The notes beneath the pieces were generated by a model that was not told the DNA's origin, did no database searches, and saw only the letters and a program-made list of their open reading frames with translations. Below, one piece after another: positions 1 through 9,670 of a stretch of DNA of 64,000 nucleotides. A program made the position numbers and the translations under genes. This stretch comes from Ensifer adhaerens (GTDB lineage: Bacteria > Pseudomonadota > Alphaproteobacteria > Rhizobiales > Rhizobiaceae). The stretch is from NCBI RefSeq assembly GCF_013283195.1, contig NZ_JABEKT010000001.1, forward strand, positions 2,204,509 through 2,268,508, in the 5' to 3' direction. The first letter of the stretch is position 1. Every line of letters starts with the position of its first letter.

Positions 1-525
1 GCTGCCCGGGTGCGGGCGGCCTCCGAGCGTCATACCGTGAGCTATACGACGAAAGCGAACGCCGGCGACGAACCGCCGCGTAGTGTTCACGATAGCCCGG
101 TGATCACGTCGCGAATGGCTGCCGTCTCGTCGCCGCAAGCGCCGGCTGGTCGTCTCCCGCTGAGCGAGGCCCAGCAGCCCGGCAACGAGAGTGTCGCGGT
201 TGAAACGCCGGTAGCGGCGCCGAAGCTGGTAGAGCCTGTGGCCGTCGCCGTTTCGGCCGGTCCGGTGGCGCTTGTCGCTGAAGAACCTGTGGTCGAAAAA
301 GCCGCACCTGCGATCATTTCGGCCGAGGTCGGTCGTCAGGTTGCGCAGTCCTTTGACAATCTTGCCCAGGCGGTCGACCTTAGCACGCGTCGGTCGTTCG
401 ATGAAATTGCCGAAGAAATGTTGCGTCCGATGCTGCAGGAGTGGCTGGACGACAACCTGCCGACCTTGGTGGAACGGCTCGTGCGGGAAGAGATCGAACG
501 CGTCGCGCGCGGCCCCCGACGCTAG
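1..525 (+). CDS. popZ: PopZ/DUF2497 family polar organizing protein, C-terminal part
   Basis: The reading frame is open from the first base, so the N-terminus lies outside the window. The visible 174 residues are an Ala/Val/Pro/Glu-rich disordered stretch (to about residue 115) followed by a conserved C-terminal block with the helix pattern LRPMLQEWLDDNLPTLVERL and a basic end. That block is the DUF2497/PopZ signature. In Caulobacter PopZ self-assembles at the cell pole and anchors the chromosome centromere; in rhizobia it marks the growing pole. The gene is followed by a terminator and then valS, an order I know from other Alphaproteobacteria. Family call is firm; the polar role is inferred from relatives. 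Confidence 0.85.
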   Translation, partial: AARVRAASERHTVSYTTKANAGDEPPRSVHDSPVITSRMAAVSSPQAPAGRLPLSEAQQPGNESVAVETPVAAPKLVEPVAVAVSAGPVALVAEEPVVEKAAPAIISAEVGRQVAQSFDNLAQAVDLSTRRSFDEIAEEMLRPMLQEWLDDNLPTLVERLVREEIERVARGPRR

Positions 526-548
526 TACCTGAGCCTTTCCGACACAGG

Positions 549-574
549 GGCCGCGGAACAGTCGCGGCCTTTTT
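549..574 (+). terminator. Rho-independent terminator after popZ
   Basis: A 7-bp GC stem (549-555 with 563-569) and 7-nt loop are followed directly by five T. It separates popZ from valS. Confidence 0.8.
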
Positions 575-647
575 GCGTTCGTGTTGACTTGCACCGGTCG
601 TTCCGGTTTACAAGACATAGATATCAATCTCCAAAATTGGCTTCAAA

Positions 648-3488
648 ATGCTTGATAAGACCTACGATTCCGCATCCGTCGACCCGCGTATCGCCAAGAA
701 GTGGGACGAAGAAAACGCGTTTCGTGCAGGTGCGGGAGCAAAGCCCGGCGCCGACAGCTTCTGTATCGTGATCCCGCCACCGAACGTGACGGGCTCGCTG
801 CACATGGGCCATGCGCTGAACAACACGCTGCAGGACGTCCTGGTGCGGTTCGAACGCATGCGCGGCAAGGACGTGCTGTGGCAGCCCGGCATGGACCATG
901 CCGGTATCGCCACGCAGATGGTCGTCGAGCGCAAGCTGATGGAACAGCAACAACATCGCCGCCAGATGGGCCGCGAAGCCTTCATCGAGAAGGTCTGGGA
1001 GTGGAAAGCCGAATCCGGCGGATTGATCTTCAATCAGTTGAAGCGCCTGGGCGCTTCCTGTGATTGGTCGCGCGAGCGCTTCACCATGGACGACGGCCTG
1101 TCGGAGGCTGTGCTCGAAGTCTTCGTTTCGCTCTACAAGGAAGGCTTGATCTACAAGGACAAGCGTCTGGTCAACTGGGATCCGAAGCTGCTGACGGCAA
1201 TTTCCGATCTTGAAGTCGAGCAGCACGAAATCAACGGAAACCTCTGGTATCTGCGCTATCCGTTGGAGCCGGGCGTCACCTATCAGCACCCTGTTGCCTT
1301 CGATGAAGACGGCAAGGCGACGGATTGGGAAACCCGCAACTATCTGGTCGTTGCCACCACGCGACCGGAGACGATGCTTGGCGATAGCGGCATTGCCGTC
1401 AATCCGGAAGACGAGCGCTACAAGCCGCTGATCGGCAAACACGTTATCTTGCCGATCGTTGGCCGACGCATCCCGGTCGTTGGCGACGACTATGCCGATC
1501 CGACAGCAGGAACAGGTGCCGTCAAGATCACGCCGGCGCACGACTTCAACGACTTTGACGTCGGCAAGCGTGCCGGCCTTGCCGCCATCAACATCCTGAC
1601 GATCGAAGGCCGGATCACCATCAAGGACAACGAGGAGTTCCTCGAGGGCCTCAGCGATCCCGCCGCCCTGCATGGCGCTTGGGACGAGCTGGAAGGCAAG
1701 GACCGATTCGAGGCGCGCAAGATCATCGTCCGGATTTTCGAGGAAGCCAGTCTGCTCGACAAGATCGAGCCGCACAAGCACATGGTTCCGCATGGCGACC
1801 GCGGCGGCGTGCCGATCGAGCCGCGCCTGACGGAGCAATGGTATGTCGATGCAAAGACGCTGGCAAAGCCCGCGATTGCATCGGTCAAGGAAGGCCGCAC
1901 CAACTTCGTTCCGAAGAACTGGGAGAAGACCTATTACGAATGGATGGAGAACATCCAGCCGTGGTGCGTCTCGCGCCAGCTCTGGTGGGGACATCAGATT
2001 CCGGCCTGGTACGGACCGGACGGTCAGGTCTTCGTTGAGAAGACCGAGGAAGAGGCGCTGCACGCTGCGATCCAGCATTATCTGGCCCACGAGGGCCCGA
2101 TGAAGGCCTATGTCGAAGACCTGCTTGAGAACTTCAAGCCGGGCGAGATCCTGACCCGCGACGAGGACGTGCTCGACACCTGGTTCTCCTCGGCACTCTG
2201 GCCGTTCTCGACGCTCGGCTGGCCGAACGAGACACCGGAACTCGAAAAATACTACCAGACCGACGTTCTGGTCACCGGCTTCGACATCATCTTCTTCTGG
2301 GTCGCCCGGATGATGATGATGGGACTTCACTTCATGAAGGATGCCGACGGCACGCCGGTCGAGCCGTTCCACACCGTTTATGTCCACGCGCTCGTTCGCG
2401 ACAAGAACGGCCAGAAGATGTCGAAGTCCAAGGGCAACGTTATCGATCCCCTGGAGCTGATGGACGAATACGGCGCCGACGCGCTGCGCTTTACGCTGGC
2501 GATCATGGCCGCCCAGGGGCGCGACGTGAAGCTCGACACGGCCCGCATCGCCGGCTACCGCAACTTCGGCACCAAGCTCTGGAACGCAACGCGTTTCGCG
2601 CAGATGAACGGCGTCACCAACAGCGACGGCTTCATTCCGGAGGCGTCGTCGCTGACGATCAACCGCTGGATCCTGACCGAGCTTTCGCGCACGATCCGCG
2701 ACGTGACCGAAGCGCTTGAAGGTTTCCGCTTCAACGAGGCTGCCGGCAGCCTCTATCGCTTCGTCTGGAACCAGTTCTGCGACTGGTATCTCGAGCTGCT
2801 GAAGCCCGTCTTCAGCGGTGACGACGAAGCGGCAAAGCGCGAATCCCAGGCCTGCGTCGCCTATGTTCTCGATGAGATCTACAAGCTGCTGCACCCGTTC
2901 ATGCCCTTCATGACCGAAGAACTCTGGGATCAGACGGCGGGCGAGGGACGTGAGCGCGCCGGCCTGCTCTGCCACGCGGAATGGCCGTCTGCGTCCTATG
3001 CCGACGATGCTGCCGCCGACGAGATCAATTGGTTGATCGATCTGGTGTCGGGCATCCGTTCGGTCCGCTCCGAAATGAACGTGCCGCCGGCGGCAACCGC
3101 GCCGCTCATCGTCGTCGCCGCCAATGCGCTGACGCGCGAACGGCTGGAACGTCACGCTTCGGCCATCGGTCGGCTGGCGCGTGTGGAGCATATCGATCAT
3201 GCGACCGTTGCCCCGCGCGGCAGCGCCCAGATCGTGATCGGCGAAGCGACGGCCTGCCTGCCGCTGGGCAACCTGATCGACCTCTCGGTTGAAAAGGCAC
3301 GTCTTGAAAAGGCGATTTCCAAAGTCGATGTCGAGCGAGACCGTATTCTCGGCAAGCTGGCGAACGAGAAGTTCGTCGCCAACGCAAAGCCCGAACTGGT
3401 TGAAGCCGAGCGTGAGCGTCTCGTCGAGCTGGATCTGCAGAAGGAATCGCTCGGCATTGCCCTGGCGCGGGTGGCGGAAGCTGGCTAA
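648..3488 (+). CDS. valS: Valyl-tRNA synthetase
   Basis: Charges tRNA-Val with valine and edits misactivated threonine; cytoplasmic. The 946-residue protein has the class I signature HMGH at residues 52-55 within the PPNVTGSLHMGH block and KMSKS at 590-594. The long insertion between them is the CP1 editing domain. The last 60 residues are a charged coiled coil, typical of the ValS tRNA-binding arm. The ATG at 648 gives the usual N-terminus; the ribosome-binding site before it is weak. A strong terminator follows. A long open frame on the opposite strand (624-3200) is a codon-bias shadow. Confidence 0.98.
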   Translation: MLDKTYDSASVDPRIAKKWDEENAFRAGAGAKPGADSFCIVIPPPNVTGSLHMGHALNNTLQDVLVRFERMRGKDVLWQPGMDHAGIATQMVVERKLMEQQQHRRQMGREAFIEKVWEWKAESGGLIFNQLKRLGASCDWSRERFTMDDGLSEAVLEVFVSLYKEGLIYKDKRLVNWDPKLLTAISDLEVEQHEINGNLWYLRYPLEPGVTYQHPVAFDEDGKATDWETRNYLVVATTRPETMLGDSGIAVNPEDERYKPLIGKHVILPIVGRRIPVVGDDYADPTAGTGAVKITPAHDFNDFDVGKRAGLAAINILTIEGRITIKDNEEFLEGLSDPAALHGAWDELEGKDRFEARKIIVRIFEEASLLDKIEPHKHMVPHGDRGGVPIEPRLTEQWYVDAKTLAKPAIASVKEGRTNFVPKNWEKTYYEWMENIQPWCVSRQLWWGHQIPAWYGPDGQVFVEKTEEEALHAAIQHYLAHEGPMKAYVEDLLENFKPGEILTRDEDVLDTWFSSALWPFSTLGWPNETPELEKYYQTDVLVTGFDIIFFWVARMMMMGLHFMKDADGTPVEPFHTVYVHALVRDKNGQKMSKSKGNVIDPLELMDEYGADALRFTLAIMAAQGRDVKLDTARIAGYRNFGTKLWNATRFAQMNGVTNSDGFIPEASSLTINRWILTELSRTIRDVTEALEGFRFNEAAGSLYRFVWNQFCDWYLELLKPVFSGDDEAAKRESQACVAYVLDEIYKLLHPFMPFMTEELWDQTAGEGRERAGLLCHAEWPSASYADDAAADEINWLIDLVSGIRSVRSEMNVPPAATAPLIVVAANALTRERLERHASAIGRLARVEHIDHATVAPRGSAQIVIGEATACLPLGNLIDLSVEKARLEKAISKVDVERDRILGKLANEKFVANAKPELVEAERERLVELDLQKESLGIALARVAEAG

Positions 3489-3516
3489 GCGGATCGCAAG
3501 ATCTTGATTTTATACG

Positions 3517-3548
3517 ATCCGCGGTGGCAACACCGCGGATTTTTCATT
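3517..3548 (+). terminator. Rho-independent terminator after valS
   Basis: A perfect 10-bp stem (3517-3526 with 3531-3540) closes on a GCAA tetraloop and is followed by TTTT. Confidence 0.9.
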
Positions 3549-3942
3549 TTCTGACGGTGCATCCGGAGCGTCTGCCGAGCCGATTCGTCGCGCCGGCGCG
3601 GCGGCTTTCTGTCGCGCCGCCTTGGGCGTTCGAGGCTGGCTTTCAAACCCGGATATTTCTTTTTTGGTGCAAAAACCAATGTTGTTGTCGTTGAGTAACA
3701 CTTTCGGATTATATTGGAAAATAATACTAACATTAGCGACATAGTCGCCGTTGGGAGGAAAATCCGTTCGATTTGCGGGGATTGTGTTCAAATGATGAGA
3801 ATCTTACGTAAATTTGGCGGCGGCGATGGCCGGTATCCCCCTAGAATGCGGCATTTGCGATTTCACGTGATCGTGAGAATACTTTTGCCACAGGCGACGT
3901 GAGGTGGATTGTCGCAGATTGAAATGCAGGGGGAGGAGCTTA
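3549..3942 (+). other. Intergenic region upstream of the FadL-type gene
   Basis: Nearly 400 bases without a convincing gene. The middle (about 3655-3745) is much richer in A and T than its surroundings and is the likely promoter area for the outer membrane channel gene. I could not fit a clean -35/-10 pair. The short open frames here have no recognisable protein character. Confidence 0.5.
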
Positions 3943-5220
3943 ATGGCTCATGAGAATTTGAAGCGGGGCGTCCTGGCGTTGGCAGCCGGAATTCTGGTTG
4001 CGTCGTCGGCGCACGCTGGCGGTCTTGAACGCGGCGGTTACAACATCGACCTGCTGTTCGACCCGTCGGACTATGCGGCGGAAGCAGCAACGACTTACGT
4101 GGTGCCGCAGCGCAGGCTGAAGAATGTTCGGGACACTGATACCGGCAACACGGACATCCTCGGCGGGACGTTCGGTGGGGGAAATCTGAATTACCGTCCG
4201 AATTCCGTCGATGACACCGAGAACTATTGGGTCCCCCGTGTTGGTATCAAGGCAGCCTTGACTGACGGTATCGATTGCATGGCTGACTACTCCCAGCCTT
4301 GGGGTGCGCACACCAATCCCGGCAAGAACTGGGCTGGCGCCAATAACAATATCGAGACGAAGGTCGAGAGCGATAACTATGCGGCGACCTGTTCCTACAA
4401 GTGGGATATGGGTCCCGGTCAATTCCGCATCATCGGCGGCGTCTTCTACCAGGAAGTGAACGGCTTCAAAGAACGGTTGGTCCAGGATTATACGGGCACC
4501 GCGCTGGCAGGCCTCTTTTCGGGCGTTGGCAGGCTTGAGCTGGAAGGCGACGGCTGGGGCTGGCGGACGGGCGTGGGCTATGAAATCCCTGAATACGCCC
4601 TGCGCGCGAGCCTCGTCTACAACAGTTCGGTAGAGTTGGATAATCTGTCGGGCTTCATCGATCTGCGTCAACTGGGCTTCGTTGTCCCCGGTGTTGGCCT
4701 GGTCACCGGCACGAAGTACGATGTAAACGGTTCGGCTTCGATGCCGGATTCGCTCGAACTCAAACTGCAGAGCGGGTTCGCGCCGGATTGGGCTGCGTTC
4801 GGCTCCGTCAAGTGGACCGACTGGAGCCAGTTGCAGGTCTTGAAATTCTGCCCGGCCACCGTATCTCGTACGACCCCTTGCACCAGCCTGGACCTTCTTT
4901 ATCGTGATGGCTGGACCATTTCAGGCGGCGTCGGACACAAGTTCAACGACCAGTGGAGCGGTGCGGTCAGCCTGACCTGGGATCGTGGCACGAGCCACGG
5001 TTATGGCAGTCAGACTGATACCTGGCTCTTGGGCTCGGGTGTCTCGTATACGCCGACGAAAAATGTCGAGTTTCGTATGGCTGGTTTCGCCGGTATCATG
5101 ACAAGCGGCAGTTCCGGCGCGGTTACCTATCAGGGCGACGTCATCGGCGACGATGTGTCGTATGACTTTGGCAATGATTTCGTCGGAGGGATTTCGACGG
5201 CACTCAAGGTAAAATTCTGA
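3943..5220 (+). CDS. OmpP1/FadL/TodX family outer membrane transport protein
   Basis: Predicted outer membrane beta-barrel of the FadL family, which admits long-chain fatty acids and other hydrophobic compounds. The 425-residue protein begins with a clear signal peptide ending in SAHA (about residue 25). Alternating aromatic/polar strands follow, with a final Phe (..ALKVKF), the usual barrel C-terminus. The start at 3943 is preceded by a strong GGGGGAGGAG ribosome-binding site 6-8 nt upstream; an upstream in-frame ATG at 3904 lacks one. It is monocistronic with its own terminator. The substrate cannot be told from sequence. Confidence 0.85.
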   Translation: MAHENLKRGVLALAAGILVASSAHAGGLERGGYNIDLLFDPSDYAAEAATTYVVPQRRLKNVRDTDTGNTDILGGTFGGGNLNYRPNSVDDTENYWVPRVGIKAALTDGIDCMADYSQPWGAHTNPGKNWAGANNNIETKVESDNYAATCSYKWDMGPGQFRIIGGVFYQEVNGFKERLVQDYTGTALAGLFSGVGRLELEGDGWGWRTGVGYEIPEYALRASLVYNSSVELDNLSGFIDLRQLGFVVPGVGLVTGTKYDVNGSASMPDSLELKLQSGFAPDWAAFGSVKWTDWSQLQVLKFCPATVSRTTPCTSLDLLYRDGWTISGGVGHKFNDQWSGAVSLTWDRGTSHGYGSQTDTWLLGSGVSYTPTKNVEFRMAGFAGIMTSGSSGAVTYQGDVIGDDVSYDFGNDFVGGISTALKVKF

Positions 5221-5242
5221 TCCACTATCGACCAGAACGTTC

Positions 5243-5273
5243 AAGGCCCGGCTCATCCCCGGGCCTTTTCTTT
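5243..5273 (+). terminator. Rho-independent terminator after the FadL-type gene
   Basis: A 9-bp stem (5243-5251 with 5259-5267) is followed by a T-rich tail. Confidence 0.85.
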
Positions 5274-5675
5274 GGGGTGCGCGACATCTGTTGGTGAGTG
5301 TTCCGCGGCCCGCCAATGTGACGATTCAGCAACACATTTAATGCTAGAGTTTGCTAGGGTCGGACTCAAGGTGAGTATGTCCATTTCCCGCCACAAACAG
5401 GGAGCAGCGATGTTGGGGACAAACGTGCAACTCGAAGATCGAGCCTGCAATGTTTGTAACGAAATGAAGTCATGTGTTGTCCTGAGTGAGCTGCCGCACT
5501 TCTGCGGAAATGGTCGGCTAAGGCTACACAAAATGGAGTTTCATCCTGGATTGGGTGCGTCGATGTTTTCGGCGGTTTCGGTGAACAATTGAATGGCAAA
5601 GGGCTGTTCAGGCGTTTGTGTTTGCAGCGGTGATGAGTTCGGCGTGGCCGGCTGGAACGGAAGAATTAGACTGTG
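5274..5675 (+). other. Long region upstream of exoR
   Basis: About 400 bases between the preceding terminator and exoR. An open frame on the plus strand (5272-5592) has no good ribosome-binding site and a Cys/Met/His-rich translation unlike any family I know. I treat the stretch as promoter and 5' leader of exoR rather than a gene. Confidence 0.45.
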
Positions 5676-6482
5676 ATGCTTGCGGGTGAACTGAAGTCTC
5701 TGAAGGTTGCGATGCTCGGCGTGTCGCTTGTGGTCGGCGGTGCGACGGCCGGTCCAGCGCGTGCCTTTGATCCGGGCACCGGTGTCAGCAAGGAATCCGG
5801 CCCGTTTGCCTTGTTCAAGTTCGGCTTCTCCGCCTACAAGAGCGGCCGCAAGGACGAAGCCGTCGAGGCCTACCGCTATGCCGCCGAGAAGGGGCATACT
5901 GGCTCCCGCTGGGCCCTTGCCAATATGTATGCCTATGGCGACGGCGTCGCTGAAAACGACCTCGAGGCCTTCAAGATTTACAGCGAGATTGCCCAGCAGG
6001 GTGTGGAGCCCGGTTCCGAGGATACGGGGTACTTCGTCAACGCGCTGATCTCGCTTGCCGGCTACTATCGCCGCGGCATTCCCGACAGCCCGATCAAATC
6101 CGACATGTCTCAGGCCCGCCAGCTCTACTTCCAGGCGGCGTCGACCTTTGGTGTATCGGAGGCCCAGTTCCAGTTGGCGCGCATGCTGCTTTCGGGCGAG
6201 GGCGGCAACGTCAACGTTCAGCAGGCCAAGAAGTGGCTGAACCGCGCCCGCAAGAGTGGTCATGCCGGCGCCATGGGCGTATTCGGTAACGTCATCTTCC
6301 AGGAAGGTCAGACCATCCGCGGTCTTGCCTATATGACCGCGGCGCTCGACCAATGTTCGCCAAAGGACCGGCCGTGGCTGCAGTCGATGCAGGAGCAGGC
6401 CTTTTCTCTGGCAACCGAAGGCGATCGCCGCCAGGCGATCACGCTGTCGCAGAACATGCACACGCAGGGCGACGACGAGTAA
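5676..6482 (+). CDS. exoR: ExoR, periplasmic repressor of the ExoS/ChvI pathway
   Basis: In Sinorhizobium meliloti, ExoR is exported and binds the sensor kinase ExoS, holding the ExoS-ChvI two-component system off. This controls succinoglycan synthesis, flagella and the switch to symbiosis. The 268-residue protein matches S. meliloti ExoR almost throughout from memory, including the signal peptide ending in PARA before AFDPG. Sel1-like repeats occur at about residues 60-100, 140-185 and 190-230 (patterns such as GSRWALANMYAYGDGV and AEAQFQLARMLLSGEG-like). The GTG at 5673 immediately precedes the ATG at 5676; I chose the ATG to match the known protein. Confidence 0.97.
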   Translation: MLAGELKSLKVAMLGVSLVVGGATAGPARAFDPGTGVSKESGPFALFKFGFSAYKSGRKDEAVEAYRYAAEKGHTGSRWALANMYAYGDGVAENDLEAFKIYSEIAQQGVEPGSEDTGYFVNALISLAGYYRRGIPDSPIKSDMSQARQLYFQAASTFGVSEAQFQLARMLLSGEGGNVNVQQAKKWLNRARKSGHAGAMGVFGNVIFQEGQTIRGLAYMTAALDQCSPKDRPWLQSMQEQAFSLATEGDRRQAITLSQNMHTQGDDE

Positions 6483-6630
6483 GCGCTTCCGGCTGAAGAC
6501 GACCAAGCGGTTCAGCTTAAACGAAGTCGAAGAACCCTCTAACTTCCCGCTGTTTCGCCTTTGCTGACGGAAATCGCTACGCACTTTTCCTGGAAAGGCC
6601 CGAAGCGCCGCCCCCGCGCAAACCTTAGCG

Positions 6631-7425
6631 TCAAAGCGGACGTTCGAACGTGAAATAGCCCGCGACCGGTACGTGGTCGGAAGGCTTCTCCCACGCCCGC
6701 ACATCTTTTTCGATCGACGTCGAAACCAGCCTGTCCGCCGCTTCCGGTGACAGCATCAGGTGATCGATGCGTATGCCGAAATTCTTCGGCCAGCATCCGG
6801 CTTGATAATCCCAGAATGAATAAAGCGGAACGTCATCCGTGGTCGAGCGAACAGCGTCAGTCAGGCCGAGATTGCGCAGCCGGCGGAAAGCCTGGCGTGT
6901 CTCGGGCAGGAACAGTGCATCGTTCTGCCAGACCTTGACGTCCCAGCAGTCGTGCTCCTCGGGGATGACATTGTAGTCGCCGGCAAGAATGAACGGTTCT
7001 TCAAGCTGCAGCCGCTGCTCGGCATAGGCCGCCAGGCGCTGCATCCAGCGCAGTTTGTACGGATACTTCTCGCTGTCGACCGGGTTGCCGTTGGGTAGAT
7101 AGAGCGAGCAGACGCGGATGACGCCGCCGGAGACGGAAAACACGCCTTCGATAAAGCGGGCCTGCTCGTCCGCATCGTCGCCCGGGAGGCCGCGATTGAC
7201 TTCGTCCGGTTTCAGCTTGGAAAGCAGTGCAACGCCATTGAAGCCTTTCTGGCCGTGCGTTTCGACGTGATAGCCGAGCGCTTCGATCTCCAGGCGCGGG
7301 AAGTTTTCGTCGACCGATTTGATTTCCTGCAGGCAGACGATGTCCGGATTCGATTCCTTCAACCATGCCTGCAGGCTGTCGATCCGCGCCTTGACGCCAT
7401 TGATGTTCCAGGTGGCAATCTTCAT
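6631..7425 (-). CDS. xthA: Exodeoxyribonuclease III (class II AP endonuclease)
   Basis: Cuts DNA 5' to abasic sites and removes 3' blocking groups in base excision repair. The 264-residue protein has the full EEP-fold set: NINGVKAR at the N-terminus, LQEIKS (metal-binding Glu), LAGDYNVIPEE (Asp/Asn pair), RIDHLMLS and the final SDHVPV with the catalytic His. It converges on exoR and diverges from the phospholipase D-type gene. Confidence 0.95.
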   Translation of the reverse strand: MKIATWNINGVKARIDSLQAWLKESNPDIVCLQEIKSVDENFPRLEIEALGYHVETHGQKGFNGVALLSKLKPDEVNRGLPGDDADEQARFIEGVFSVSGGVIRVCSLYLPNGNPVDSEKYPYKLRWMQRLAAYAEQRLQLEEPFILAGDYNVIPEEHDCWDVKVWQNDALFLPETRQAFRRLRNLGLTDAVRSTTDDVPLYSFWDYQAGCWPKNFGIRIDHLMLSPEAADRLVSTSIEKDVRAWEKPSDHVPVAGYFTFERPL

Positions 7426-7631
7426 GGCTCGAAACGCCCTTCCATGTCAGTGAATCCGCTCGGACCGTTTCTTGTAACGGCTCCGGATTCTTTTGACAAA
7501 TCCGATACCTGCGGTCTTTTCGTCAAGAATGTCGCAATACACCCTTAACGCGCAGCGAATTCCAGCCACTTGCGCCTCGCGCGCATCGGCAACGAATTGA
7601 TTCCGATCGGTTGCAGGCTATAGTCCCGCTC

Positions 7632-9095
7632 ATGATCGACTTCATCCAGAACTATTGGCCGCATTTTCTCGTCTTCCTGTCTTTCGTTCTGGGCGTGCCG
7701 GCAGCAATCCATGCTGCCATGACCAAGGACGATGTCAGGGCGGCTGCCGGCTGGGTCGGCGTCGTGCTGCTGTCGCCGATCGTTGGGGCGCTCGTCTATG
7801 GTGTTGCCGGTATCAACCGGATCCGCCGCTCGTCGATAGGCATGCAGCGTTCGCTGGTGCGTGGTCGCGGGCCGGATCAGTTCGGGCGCTTCGATGTATC
7901 CGATGCGGAAATCGGAACGCGATTCGGCCAACGATTCGCGGCGATGAAAATCCTCGGCGACCGGGTGTCGCGACATGCAATGTCCACCGGCAACCGCATA
8001 ATCATGCTGGAAGGCGGGGACGCGGCCTATACCGCCATGTTGCACGAGATTGCCAATGCGCGCCGTAGTATCCTGCTGGAAAGCTACATCTTCGACCGAG
8101 ATGCGCTGGGTTTGCGTTTCGCGGACGCACTGATTGCCGCGCGTGGGCGAGGGGTCGATGTGCGGGTGTTGATCGATGCGGTGGGCGCACGTTATTCCGT
8201 GCCGAGCATTGTCGGCTATCTCAAGGCGGCGAGTGTGCCGACAGCCGTCTTCAACGGCAACATCATCATGGGGCTGAGATTGCCCTATGCCAATCTGCGG
8301 ACCCACAGGAAGATACTGGTCGTCGATGGCAAAGTCGCCTTTGCCGGGGGCATGAACATCCGCGCCGGCTTCACGACCGAAATCGCCGGTCCGGAGGCGG
8401 CCTATGACACGCATTTCCGTATCACCGGCCCGGTCGTCGCCGACATCTTCCAGGTTTCAGCCGAAGATTGGCAGTTTTCGACAGGCGAGCCTCTGGCAAG
8501 CGATACCTGGAAGACCGAAGCTGTGCCGCCGCCGGCAAAGACGCCGGGCATGCTGATGCGGGCCGTCCCCTCCGGCCCCGACAGCACGAACGAAACCAAT
8601 CACAAGATGCTGATGGGCGCCTTCTCCGTGGCGCGGAAGAACATCCGGCTGATGTCGCCCTATTTCTTGCCGGATCGGGAACTGATCAGCGCGCTGGTGA
8701 CAGCCGCGCGGCGCGGCGTCGAGGTGGATATCGTCGTGCCCGCGGTCAACAATCTGCTGCTGGTCGACCGCGCCATGACGGCGCAATTCGATCAGGTGCT
8801 GAAGGGGCATTGTCGCGTGTGGCGCGCAAGGGGCGCCTTCAATCACTCGAAGCTGCTCGCGGTGGATGAACGCTGGGCCTATGTCGGATCGACGAACCTC
8901 GACCCTCGATCGCTGCGCCTCAATTTCGAGTTCGATCTTGAGGTGCTCGACGACGTTTTTGCTCGGACGGTCAGCAGCCGTATCGCGGCAATCATCGAGG
9001 CGGCGGAGGAAGTGACGCTGAAGGACCTGAAGGCCCAGCCCTTGACGGCGCGCCTTGCCAACCGGCTGCTGTGGCTGGGATCGCCGTATCTGTGA
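7632..9095 (+). CDS. Phospholipase D family protein, cardiolipin synthase-like
   Basis: Two HKD motifs define the family: HRKILVVDG at about residue 225 and HSKLLAVDE at about 405, the second followed by GSTNLDPRS. The N-terminus carries two hydrophobic segments (about residues 8-25 and 37-55), as in bacterial cardiolipin synthases, so it is probably bound to the inner membrane and transfers phosphatidyl groups. The 487-residue length fits. I prefer the ATG at 7632 over the TTG at 7611. The substrate is not proven: rhizobia carry several PLD-type enzymes. Confidence 0.85.
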   Translation: MIDFIQNYWPHFLVFLSFVLGVPAAIHAAMTKDDVRAAAGWVGVVLLSPIVGALVYGVAGINRIRRSSIGMQRSLVRGRGPDQFGRFDVSDAEIGTRFGQRFAAMKILGDRVSRHAMSTGNRIIMLEGGDAAYTAMLHEIANARRSILLESYIFDRDALGLRFADALIAARGRGVDVRVLIDAVGARYSVPSIVGYLKAASVPTAVFNGNIIMGLRLPYANLRTHRKILVVDGKVAFAGGMNIRAGFTTEIAGPEAAYDTHFRITGPVVADIFQVSAEDWQFSTGEPLASDTWKTEAVPPPAKTPGMLMRAVPSGPDSTNETNHKMLMGAFSVARKNIRLMSPYFLPDRELISALVTAARRGVEVDIVVPAVNNLLLVDRAMTAQFDQVLKGHCRVWRARGAFNHSKLLAVDERWAYVGSTNLDPRSLRLNFEFDLEVLDDVFARTVSSRIAAIIEAAEEVTLKDLKAQPLTARLANRLLWLGSPYL

Positions 9096-9125
9096 CTGCG
9101 ACGCGCAAGAAGGCGCGCCGCTTAC

Positions 9126-9458
9126 TCAGATCGAAAAACTCGTTCCGCATCCGCAGCTTGCGACAGCATTCGGATTCTTTATCTGAAACGACTGGCCGAG
9201 CAGGTTGTCGATGAAGTCGATCTCCGAGCCACCCATATAGACGAGAGACAGGCTGTCGATCAGAACTTTGGCGCTGTCCTTTTCAAGCACGAAGTCGTCG
9301 TCGTTCGCGTCGTCGACGAGATCGAACTTATAGGAGAAGCCCGAGCATCCGCCGCCTTCGACGGAAACACGCATGGCATTCTTATGCCCGTCCGAGCGCA
9401 GAATGGTGGCGATCCGCTTGGCCGCCGCGTCGGAAAGGGTCACTGTTTCCTGTGTCAT
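9126..9458 (-). CDS. A-type iron-sulfur carrier (HesB/IscA/ErpA family)
   Basis: Small cytoplasmic scaffold that delivers [4Fe-4S] clusters to apoproteins. All three cluster ligands are present: Cys38 in GGGCSGF and Cys102/Cys104 in the CGCG motif near the C-terminus. Length (110 residues) is typical. It is transcribed away from dgt. ErpA is the likeliest subtype because no isc or suf genes are adjacent, but sequence alone does not settle this. Confidence 0.93.
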   Translation of the reverse strand: MTQETVTLSDAAAKRIATILRSDGHKNAMRVSVEGGGCSGFSYKFDLVDDANDDDFVLEKDSAKVLIDSLSLVYMGGSEIDFIDNLLGQSFQIKNPNAVASCGCGTSFSI

Positions 9459-9670
9459 ATTTGCCTCCTGCCGGGGTCAAGAACCGGAGAGATTCGTCTT
9501 CACTGCGCGATTTGCAGTGGCCGGTGCCGGCATGTCTTTTCATGCCGAGCGCCAAACCGTTGCTTTGGCTTGAGGAATCGGTCGATGCTTGCTGACCGCT
9601 TTCCCGTAGCTTTCACTATAGGTATGAAGGCTTGAATGTCCCGTCAATGGGACGACCACGCAGGTGTGAA

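Noticed and set aside
624-3200. 858-residue open frame on the minus strand across valS
   Set aside because: It is a codon-bias shadow of valS: the valS frame carries HMGH and KMSKS, whereas this translation is Arg/Val/Asp-rich with no family features.
5272-5592. 106-residue open frame upstream of exoR
   Set aside because: No ribosome-binding site, and no family resemblance; better read as leader DNA.
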